From Sulfurovum sp. (GTDB taxonomy: Bacteria > Campylobacterota > Campylobacteria > Campylobacterales > Sulfurovaceae): 18,420 bases of DNA. The DNA lies in assembly GCA_020726085.1 (NCBI GenBank), contig DYTG01000022.1, positions 1 through 18,420 on the forward strand, given 5' to 3'. Of this stretch, positions 7,465 to 14,439 are shown in pieces. The notes under the pieces are model-generated. The model was given only the letters and a program-made list of their open reading frames with translations, made no database searches and was not told where the DNA came from. The number at the start of each line of letters is the position of its first letter. The stretch's first letter is position 1. The translations under genes and the position numbers were made by a program.

Positions 7465-9930
7465 TTACACCTTTTTAATTGTTACTTTTTTGTATCGATC
7501 TCTACCAAATACACCGTAGATATTTTGATAGCTCTTATAATCAGGAATAGCGATAATATCCCCTTGCATTCTATCATCCACAATTACTTTTAGTTTGAAA
7601 GATTGCTCTTGGTCAAAAATCACCTCAATCTCTTCACTCAACTCTTTGGCTTTGCTAGGACTCACATAAGCCCCAAACTCCTCATTGATTTGTGATGAAC
7701 GGTCTGTAAAATCGTTAAATTGTCGCTGAGGATTGCATCGATAAGCAATCTCGCCCTCGTTTATCACAATGCTCTCATCAAACTTAACGACTTTTATCTC
7801 CTCTTTGTTTGTCTCTATCACTTCAAGAGCGTAGCCTCGTAGCTCCTCTCCCGCATTGGTATAGCCATTGGGCAAATCGTCGAAATTTTCACTTTTGAAT
7901 CCCTCAATCCTACCCAATTGGGGAGTAAAATCAATCGTTTGACGCATTCCAATACCCAAAGCATTGAGTATATCGTTAAGCTCGTATCCGTGATAATCCA
8001 GTGCTGCATTGGTAGGCACTACACGCTTGTTGATATTGGTAAACGTCCCCTCTTGTTGGTTGAGTGCGGGAATATCAAGCTTACTAAATCCTCGTGAACT
8101 CAAACGGAAGTGTCCGTGTTCGTTGTAACCAATGACGTATCCGCTCTCCTCTTCATCCAAATCACAAATCATAGCAACGCCTAGTGAGTTGGTTCGTGGC
8201 GGTATCATCACAAGACTCATGCCACAAACCTCTTCTATGAGAGCTACCAATCGTGAAAGGTTATGCGAATGAGGATGGTAGTAGAGATCTTCTCCGATAA
8301 TAAGTGAGAAACTCTCTTTTTTGCTTTTCATCTTTTCAAAGTTTTCATAGAATGTATCGTTGCCACCTAGCATCTCAACCAATCCATTGATTTGAACTTC
8401 AATCTCTTTTTCAATCGTTTTGGGGACTTTTTTGATGACCTCTTTGGTCTCGCCTGTCGCTTTGTCGGTGACGCTTTGGCTTACCTCTTCCATGATTTTC
8501 TCTTTGACGATACGTTTTTCATGTCGATGGAAAGAAGCTAGATACTCTTTGGTTTCATCATCAAGTCTCTCTTTGTTGGCAAATAAATCAAGTATCAAAT
8601 AGAGTGCCAACTCCTCTTGACCTACTTGGTGCGTAAAAATCTCAACGCTCTTCCCAAAAGTAGAAACCAACGTATCGCCAACGGGATGAAAGTAGAGTCC
8701 TGCTCCTTTATTCATCTTTTGGACGTGGTTAAAAGCGTAACGTGCATTGGGGTTGTCATTTCGCAAAGATGCCCCCACACTAATAACAAAATCGCTCTTC
8801 ATTACCTCTTTGAGATCGCCGCCATAGAGTCCTTTTCCACTTGCTTTGGCGTAGGAAGTGAGGAAATCTTTGAAAGCTTTAGCATCATGATTGATAAGCT
8901 TAATACCCAACTTCTCTTTGAGACGTTGGAGCATAAATGCCTCTTCATTGGTAATTGCGGAGTTGAATTTGATGCTTTGGGCTGTGTTAAATGCCTTAAG
9001 AGCTAGTGCAAATGCCTCTTCATCTTTGCCTTGGACTCTGTTTTCAAAATCGTATCCAAAACGCCCTGCCCCACAAAGCGATACATAGTTCCACTCATTG
9101 GTCACACGATAGATTTTTTCGGTTGGGTCTGAGATGGAGGTGTGTTTGGTCTCGTAATAAATCTGACAACCGCTGCTGCAATGCGCACATGTAGCAGGGA
9201 TACGTTTAAGCTCCCATGCGTTGGATTTATAGACAAAGTCTCGACTCACCAAAGCACCCACGGGACAAACCGCTGTACACTCTCCGCAATCGCTGCAATC
9301 GGTAAAATCCGTTCCATTGCTGGGAACAATAATTGATTTTTGCAACTTGTTCCACATCGCATAAGCATCTTTGGGCATGGTATCTTTTGCCTCTTTGGGC
9401 AGCGCTTCGCCTCCACGAGGTCCAGTCTTGATAGCACTATCCCCAATCATATCTTTGCACACCGTCACGCATCGTTCGCATACGATACAAAGCCCCGCAT
9501 CGTAGTGAAGCACATCGCTCCAATTTTTGTTTTGACGAATGGTGTCGGGAATGGCATAGCTTTGTGAATCGACGGCTAGTTCGAGTGTGTAGTTTTGCAA
9601 CTCACACTCACCGCTTTGATCGCAAACACCGCATTGCAGAGGGTGATTGACATCATAAACCTTCATAATGGCTCGTCGTTCTTGAAGTATCTCTTCGTTT
9701 GTTACTGTCACCTCCATGCCATCTTTGACTTTTGCATTGCATGCATAGACTCGCTTACCGTCTGCTTCGACAAGGCAGATACGACAAGCAAGAGTCGGAG
9801 AACATCGTGTTAAATAACAAATCGCAGGTATAAATATATTATTTGCACGAGCGACATTGAGGATATACTCCCCCTCTACACTCTTGCACTCTTTACCGTC
9901 AATTTTTACTGTAATTTCTTTGCTACTCAT
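7465..9930 (-). CDS. nuoG: NuoG paralogue 2: complex I 75-kDa-type Fe-S subunit
   Basis: This is a peripheral-arm Fe-S electron-wire subunit. I place the start at the ATG at 9930 (821 aa); an in-frame GTG at 9939 gives 824 aa, and the residue numbers here follow that longer form. Domains in order: a [2Fe-2S] ferredoxin domain (Cys41, 52, 55, 67; extra Cys46); the His-Cys3 site for N5 (His99, Cys103, 106, 112); a full eight-Cys ferredoxin pair (Cys151, 154, 157, 161 and Cys215, 218, 221, 225); and the molybdopterin-oxidoreductase N-terminal [4Fe-4S] site (Cys251, 254, 258, 289). A degenerate molybdopterin-type domain follows, keeping 'LNQQEGTFTNINKRVVPTNA' at about 626-645. Relative to its neighbour nuoG1 it has a roughly 20-residue insertion between the two ferredoxin halves and a very charged linker at about 472-517. 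It is homologous to nuoG1 over its full length but clearly diverged. It lies directly before nuoH, the position of the single nuoG in Campylobacter and Helicobacter. Confidence 0.93.
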   Translation of the reverse strand: MSSKEITVKIDGKECKSVEGEYILNVARANNIFIPAICYLTRCSPTLACRICLVEADGKRVYACNAKVKDGMEVTVTNEEILQERRAIMKVYDVNHPLQCGVCDQSGECELQNYTLELAVDSQSYAIPDTIRQNKNWSDVLHYDAGLCIVCERCVTVCKDMIGDSAIKTGPRGGEALPKEAKDTMPKDAYAMWNKLQKSIIVPSNGTDFTDCSDCGECTAVCPVGALVSRDFVYKSNAWELKRIPATCAHCSSGCQIYYETKHTSISDPTEKIYRVTNEWNYVSLCGAGRFGYDFENRVQGKDEEAFALALKAFNTAQSIKFNSAITNEEAFMLQRLKEKLGIKLINHDAKAFKDFLTSYAKASGKGLYGGDLKEVMKSDFVISVGASLRNDNPNARYAFNHVQKMNKGAGLYFHPVGDTLVSTFGKSVEIFTHQVGQEELALYLILDLFANKERLDDETKEYLASFHRHEKRIVKEKIMEEVSQSVTDKATGETKEVIKKVPKTIEKEIEVQINGLVEMLGGNDTFYENFEKMKSKKESFSLIIGEDLYYHPHSHNLSRLVALIEEVCGMSLVMIPPRTNSLGVAMICDLDEEESGYVIGYNEHGHFRLSSRGFSKLDIPALNQQEGTFTNINKRVVPTNAALDYHGYELNDILNALGIGMRQTIDFTPQLGRIEGFKSENFDDLPNGYTNAGEELRGYALEVIETNKEEIKVVKFDESIVINEGEIAYRCNPQRQFNDFTDRSSQINEEFGAYVSPSKAKELSEEIEVIFDQEQSFKLKVIVDDRMQGDIIAIPDYKSYQNIYGVFGRDRYKKVTIKKV
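9041..9075. repeat. 35-bp segment shared between the two nuoG genes (copy in nuoG2)
   Basis: These 35 bases match 11386-11420 in nuoG1 at 34 positions; the only difference is at 9055/11400. The segment encodes the 'CGAGRFGYDFEN' motif holding the last ligand of the N7-type cluster. It is much more similar than the flanking coding sequence, so it is either strongly constrained or a trace of recombination between the paralogues. Confidence 0.7.
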
Positions 9931-9944
9931 ATTTACCACTCATC

Positions 9945-12170
9945 TTATTTATTTTGAATATCAAGGATTAATTTAGCGTATCTATAAGAAGATACCAAAG
10001 TACTACTTAATCCTTTATCATTTGTTGGGTTAATTGCTACTGTGCCTTTCATTGATGTATCAATCTTAAACACTCTTGTGTATTTCACACCATCAAGCTC
10101 AAATTTCACCTCATCTCCATCGCTTATCTTGGCTACAAGTGCAAATTGGCTAGAGCCTCTAAGAAACTCTTGCGATTGAAGCTCTTTTGCCTTGTGGGTA
10201 AAAGGCGAAAATTGATTGATTGCATTGGCTCGATAGAGTACTAATCCATCATAGGTTGGCAGTGGAGCAATCTCTTCTAGCATACTGTTGCTATCTACAC
10301 CCTGCGTTTGAACTCTATAGCCTCGTAAATCTTCACCGTTGATACCAAAATCTACCTTCAAATCATCAAAAGCAACGCCTTGATACCCTTTGTCAATAGG
10401 TAACTCTTGCGTATAATCAATGGTATATTCTCTCTTTACACCCAACGCCGACGCTATATCATTGAGAACATAACCTTTGTACTCCAACGCTGCATTTGTA
10501 GGAACGACTTGTTTATTAATAGTCGTAAACGTTCCCTCTTGTTGATTGAGTGAGGGCATATCCAAATCCCCCTCCCCTAATGCACTCAATGTAAAATCAC
10601 CACGGCTATTGTATCCTATCGTATAGTCACCTGCTTGATTGTCAAGTTCGCAAATGAGCGAAACACCCAAAGCATTGGTTGTAGGTGGAATAGCTACTAT
10701 ATCAAAACGGCTGTGCTTTTCAATCAACGCAATAAGTTTTGCAATATTTTCTACTCTTGGATGGCCGTAAAGGTCTGCACCCACTACCAAAGTAAAATCT
10801 TTTCTTTTGCTTAAAGATTGAACCAATACATCAATCTCCTCTTCGCCCACATTGCTCTCCGCGCTTAGATTGCCAATATCTAAATTGTCCAAAAATGCTT
10901 TGGTATCTTTATCAAGCGTCTCTCTCTCAACCAAAGCATTCGCCAACAGTGCCACTACACCCTCTTCGCTACCCACTTCGTATTTGATGTATTGCGTCAC
11001 GATATTGGAGAGGTTTGCATCTTCGATGGGGTGCATATAAATCACACGCGCACGATGGTGTTTACTAGCTGTTGAGATAGAGTACTTCACCATAGGGTTA
11101 TCGCTATCAACCCTACTTCCAAAGACTACAATTACCTTGGAGCTTTTGATGGTCGCCAAATCTCCGCCATAGAGCGATTTGCCACTGATACGTGAATAGG
11201 CTTTAAGAAAATCTTGATACCCTTTGGCCTCATCGCAAACAAGCTTATACCCTTTAGCTTCTTTTAATCTTTGCAAAATCAAAGCCTCTTCGTTGCTAAT
11301 CGTAGCACTAAAACGAATCGTATCGGCTTTTGCAAAGGCATCCAATGCATTATTAAAATCAATCTCATCTTTACCATTGGTGCGATTTTCAAAATCGTAA
11401 CCAAAACGCCCTGCCCCACAGAGTGAACTAAACTCATAGTTGTTGGTTACACGATAAATCTTATCTTGCTTGACTTCATAGCTAAGTTCGCAACCGCTAC
11501 TGCAATGCGAACAAGCAGCTGGAATCTTGGTAAGTTCCCATGCGTTAGAGCTGTATTTAAAGTGCGTACTTACCAATGCTCCCACAGGACAAACCGACAT
11601 ACACTCACCGCACTCATGGCATCCATCTTCAATGTTTTTGTTTACAATGGTTGATTTGTATCCACCCACCGAAATGGCTAAGCTCTCATCACCTACGATC
11701 TCGTTACAGACGTGTACACACCTCTCGCACATAATGCACAAAGCAGGGTCATAGGAGATAAAGCCCCAATTCTCTACGGCTCGATGGGGTTCTCGTGTGG
11801 TGAAGTTTTGTGTAGCGATGCTAAACTCTAATGTTTTGTTTTGCAAATCGCACTCACCACTTTTGTCGCATACACCGCACTCCAAAGGATGATTTACATT
11901 GTAGAGCTTCATGATATTTTGACGCTGAGTATAGAGTTGTGGGGTGTTAGTTGTGACACGAATGCCATCGGTTGCTACCTCTTGACAGGAGAGTACCATT
12001 CCCTCGACTCCTTCAATCTCTACTACGCACATACGACACGAAGCAATAGGCTTAACTTTGCTCAAATAGCACATTGTAGGGATATAGATACCGTTTTGGC
12101 GTGCTATTTGCAAAATTGTTTTCCCATAAGGGGCTTGACACACTTTGCTATCAATGGTGATGGTTGTCAT
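9945..12170 (-). CDS. nuoG: NuoG paralogue 1: complex I 75-kDa-type Fe-S subunit
   Basis: This is a second NuoG-type Fe-S subunit. I prefer the ATG at 12170 (741 aa). It aligns the beta-strand start 'TTITIDSKVC' with other NuoG N-termini and has an AAGAG stretch upstream. The in-frame ATG at 12194 (749 aa) is the alternative and is used for the numbering here. Sites: [2Fe-2S] Cys42, 53, 56, 70; N5 His102, Cys106, 109, 115; ferredoxin-like Cys153, 156, 159, 163 and Cys192, 195, 198, 202; and the N7-type site Cys228, 231, 235, 259. The C-terminal half is a degenerate molybdopterin-type domain with 'LNQQEGTFTTINKQVVPTNA' at about 549-568. It is about 75 residues shorter than nuoG2, mainly because it lacks that protein's charged linker. 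It follows the nuoF-position oxidoreductase closely (1 base or 25 bases, depending on start), which suggests it is the NuoG that contacts the input module. That contact is inference. Confidence 0.93.
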   Translation of the reverse strand: MTTITIDSKVCQAPYGKTILQIARQNGIYIPTMCYLSKVKPIASCRMCVVEIEGVEGMVLSCQEVATDGIRVTTNTPQLYTQRQNIMKLYNVNHPLECGVCDKSGECDLQNKTLEFSIATQNFTTREPHRAVENWGFISYDPALCIMCERCVHVCNEIVGDESLAISVGGYKSTIVNKNIEDGCHECGECMSVCPVGALVSTHFKYSSNAWELTKIPAACSHCSSGCELSYEVKQDKIYRVTNNYEFSSLCGAGRFGYDFENRTNGKDEIDFNNALDAFAKADTIRFSATISNEEALILQRLKEAKGYKLVCDEAKGYQDFLKAYSRISGKSLYGGDLATIKSSKVIVVFGSRVDSDNPMVKYSISTASKHHRARVIYMHPIEDANLSNIVTQYIKYEVGSEEGVVALLANALVERETLDKDTKAFLDNLDIGNLSAESNVGEEEIDVLVQSLSKRKDFTLVVGADLYGHPRVENIAKLIALIEKHSRFDIVAIPPTTNALGVSLICELDNQAGDYTIGYNSRGDFTLSALGEGDLDMPSLNQQEGTFTTINKQVVPTNAALEYKGYVLNDIASALGVKREYTIDYTQELPIDKGYQGVAFDDLKVDFGINGEDLRGYRVQTQGVDSNSMLEEIAPLPTYDGLVLYRANAINQFSPFTHKAKELQSQEFLRGSSQFALVAKISDGDEVKFELDGVKYTRVFKIDTSMKGTVAINPTNDKGLSSTLVSSYRYAKLILDIQNK
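11386..11420. repeat. 35-bp segment shared between the two nuoG genes (copy in nuoG1)
   Basis: Partner of 9041-9075 in nuoG2, same orientation, with one mismatch in 35 bases. The two copies are about 2.3 kb apart, so homologous recombination between them would fuse the two nuoG genes in frame. Confidence 0.7.
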
Positions 12171-12195
12171 TTTTATCTCTTTATCTCTACTCATA

Positions 12196-14205
12196 CTACA
12201 CCGCCACCATTGAGATGTAATAACATCGCATACACCGTTGTGCTTCGCTCAACGCCTCTTCTCCCGTGAAGCCCAAATTCACCTCTTGATTGTTGTCGCT
12301 TCGCTCTTGCACACTTAGCTTTTCACTCACCATTCTAGGCAATCCTGACAGCCAACCCGTTACTTTTTCGTCTTTATTATAGACTTTGAGTCGTGCGAGG
12401 TGGTCGTCCATGATCTCATCATCAAGAAGCGTTGGTTTGCCATCATAAATATATCGACCAATAACCGATGCTGCTCGTTTGGCTTGACCTACGGCATTGA
12501 CAATAGTCATTGGTCCATACTCACAATCCCCCGCTGCAAACAACCCTGGACGTGAAGTCATATAGTCTTTGCCGTTGGTTTGGATGGAATCCCATGAGGT
12601 CATTGCCAGCTCCCACTCTTTGGGCAGTATATGCGTATCAAGTGCTTGTGAAACAGCTGGAATAAGATAATCACACTCTATCTCAAAATCTCCCCCTTCG
12701 ACTTTAACCAATTGAGGTCGTCCACCTTGTGGGTCAGGCATAAGCTCAAATCGATTGACAAGCAATTTTTTGAGCTGATTGTTTTCATCAAAAATCTCTT
12801 CGATAGCCGAATGGAAAATAAACTCAACACCCTCTTCAACCGCCTCATGATACTCTTCATAGGTCGTGTTTTGAATAATCGTCTTTTCATCCCGTCGATA
12901 GAGCATAACAACCTTTTTGGCTCCCTCGCGAACCGAACATCGCACCACGTCCATGGAGGTAAAACCACCCCCGACGCACACCACGGTTTTATCTTTGAGT
13001 TCATTACTAGCAGGTGAGCCAATGCCGTATTTACTCCATAAGTTCACCTTATCAAGCATGGCAATAGCACCCCAATAGCCCTGCATATTGGCTCGTTCAT
13101 TTTTGGCTCGAACCGCTTTGGAGAGTCTTGCACCAAACGCCAAAAGCGTAGCATCGTACTGTATATCAATCTCTTTAAGTCGAGTGGCATCGACACGATG
13201 GTTGTTGTAAATATCAACCGCTTCAAGCTCCAATACCAAATCAATATCTTTTTGGTACTTCTCTATAGGCATACGATATTGCGGTACACCTACGGCTACT
13301 TCGCCCCCATTTACGGGCAACTCTTCAAAAATATCTACCTTAATACCCTCCAACGCCAAATAATACGCCGCCGTAAGACCCGCTGGCCCCGCACCTATAA
13401 TGGCTACTTTTTTGCCATCGTTGCGTAAAGGTTTAGGTGGATAGGGGTGTTGCCATGGCAAAGCGTGGTCGGTTTCATAATCGGCACCCAAACGCTTAAG
13501 TTCCATAATAGAGATAGGCTCATCTAAATTGGCACGACGACACGCATCTTCACAAGGATGGGGACAAACACGCCCACAGGTATGGGCTAGTGGCATGGTT
13601 TGGCGTGTTGCTACTAATGAGTCACCAAATTGCATATCCCTTACCCCTTCGATGTAGGCAGGAATGTCCACCGACGCAGGACACATATCGCTACAGGGTG
13701 CGGTGACTTTGGCAATGTATTTAATCTCATCATGGTAGTGTTTGGAGGGTTTTTGATGCTCAATGGCATCACAAAACTGCTCCCAATAATGCTCCATAAG
13801 ATCCAAAATAGGCTTAGGTACGGTGTGACCAATCTCGCATTTGGAAGTAAGCATCATCGTTTGGCTAACCTCCTTGAGATGATCCGTATCGGCATAAGAA
13901 CCCTCACCTCTAGCTATCTTGTCAAGTAAATCGTAGAGTATCCTACCGCCCCATCGTCCAGGAGCACAACGTCCGCACGCCTCGGAATAGATTTGATATT
14001 GTGCGGCATACTCGGTGGCTAAACGCAAAGCATCCACATCTTCTTGAAAGATTGCAACACCATCCCATCCGATAAATGCCTTAGAGGTTACATCTCCATG
14101 GTAATTTTGCGGTAGTTTAAATCCTGATTCACTCGACTCATCGGGCGATTTACCACGGTTGTCGATAAACTCACCCCTCCAAGTTGAGAAAATTACAGCT
14201 GACAT
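12196..14205 (-). CDS. NuoF-position fusion: N3-like Fe-S domain + GltD/NfnB-like FAD/NAD(P) oxidoreductase
   Basis: This 669-residue soluble protein occupies the nuoF position but is not NuoF. No FMN/NADH Rossmann domain of NuoF type is present. Residues about 60-145 resemble the NuoF C-terminal [4Fe-4S] (N3) domain: 'EACGRCAPGRWGGRIL' with Cys77 and Cys80, then Cys123 in 'SKCEIG'. The third Cys of the CxxCxxC motif is Gly83. Residues 165-240 are a Fer4_20-type domain, as in glutamate synthase small subunit and dihydropyrimidine dehydrogenase, with Cys171, 175, 210, 214, 218 and 222 ('CGRVCPHPCEDACRR'). Next is an FAD site 'IIGAGPAGLTAAYYLALEG' (269-287), then an NAD(P) site 'VVCVGGGFTSMD' (408-419) with Arg438-Arg439 after the second strand, which favours NADPH, and the FAD-closing 'GLFAAGD' (554-560). 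The C-terminus has Cys658 and Cys661 ('CMRC'). It probably passes electrons between NAD(P)H and/or ferredoxin and NuoG. The domain calls are firm; the physiological donor is not known. Confidence 0.85.
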   Translation of the reverse strand: MSAVIFSTWRGEFIDNRGKSPDESSESGFKLPQNYHGDVTSKAFIGWDGVAIFQEDVDALRLATEYAAQYQIYSEACGRCAPGRWGGRILYDLLDKIARGEGSYADTDHLKEVSQTMMLTSKCEIGHTVPKPILDLMEHYWEQFCDAIEHQKPSKHYHDEIKYIAKVTAPCSDMCPASVDIPAYIEGVRDMQFGDSLVATRQTMPLAHTCGRVCPHPCEDACRRANLDEPISIMELKRLGADYETDHALPWQHPYPPKPLRNDGKKVAIIGAGPAGLTAAYYLALEGIKVDIFEELPVNGGEVAVGVPQYRMPIEKYQKDIDLVLELEAVDIYNNHRVDATRLKEIDIQYDATLLAFGARLSKAVRAKNERANMQGYWGAIAMLDKVNLWSKYGIGSPASNELKDKTVVCVGGGFTSMDVVRCSVREGAKKVVMLYRRDEKTIIQNTTYEEYHEAVEEGVEFIFHSAIEEIFDENNQLKKLLVNRFELMPDPQGGRPQLVKVEGGDFEIECDYLIPAVSQALDTHILPKEWELAMTSWDSIQTNGKDYMTSRPGLFAAGDCEYGPMTIVNAVGQAKRAASVIGRYIYDGKPTLLDDEIMDDHLARLKVYNKDEKVTGWLSGLPRMVSEKLSVQERSDNNQEVNLGFTGEEALSEAQRCMRCYYISMVAV

Positions 14206-14208
14206 CTA

Positions 14209-14439
14209 TTAGCCTTTTTTCTTTACAACGATTGTCCAATCGACTTCATTGAACTTTAACGAATTCATGAGTTCATGTCCTTGCTCTTTGACAACATCGG
14301 CACTCTTTTGGATGGGAGAAAAATCCCCTATCTCAAAGAGAAAAATCCCCACTTCGCCCACTTTTAAATCACTCTTTATAAGCTCTATCATGCGATCGTA
14401 AAAGTTATCTTTTAAATGTCTCAAATCGTATCGTTTCAT
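14209..14439 (-). CDS. Small NuoE-position protein, cysteine-free (HP1264/Cj1575c-like)
   Basis: This is a 76-residue protein between nuoD and the nuoF-position gene. It starts 'MKRYDLRHLKDNFYDRMIEL' and ends in a basic 'VVKKKG'. It contains no cysteine, so it cannot carry the [2Fe-2S] cluster N1a of true NuoE, which is about twice as long. By position, size and N-terminal sequence it matches the small proteins annotated as NuoE in Helicobacter (HP1264) and Campylobacter (Cj1575c). I recall a report that HP1264 binds FMN, but cannot verify it here; if true, this protein may supply the flavin missing from the neighbouring N3-like domain. The start is well supported: its ATG shares a base with the nuoD stop, and a strong GGAGAGGTGG stretch precedes it. 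The nuoF-position gene begins three bases after its stop. Confidence 0.85.
   Translation of the reverse strand: MKRYDLRHLKDNFYDRMIELIKSDLKVGEVGIFLFEIGDFSPIQKSADVVKEQGHELMNSLKFNEVDWTIVVKKKG

Noticed and set aside
8617..9006. 129-codon plus-strand open frame inside nuoG2
   Set aside because: Fully antisense to a conserved gene, with no recognisable motif.
9931..9944. GTG at 9939 as the nuoG2 start
   Set aside because: Possible, but the ATG three codons later fits NuoG N-termini equally well and ATG is preferred; only three residues differ.
11841..12269. 142-codon open frame on the plus strand, opposite nuoG1 and the end of the NuoF-position gene
   Set aside because: It lies antisense to two well-supported genes, spans their junction, and shows no domain or ribosome binding site; an antisense shadow of Cys-rich coding sequence.
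12196..14205. Calling this gene nuoF
   Set aside because: It shares only an N3-like domain with NuoF; the FMN and NADH domain is missing and most of the protein is GltD/NfnB-like, so the symbol would mislead.
12196..14205. Calling this gene gltD (glutamate synthase small subunit)
   Set aside because: No glutamate synthase large subunit is nearby, the N-terminal N3-like domain is foreign to GltD, and the gene is embedded in a nuo operon.
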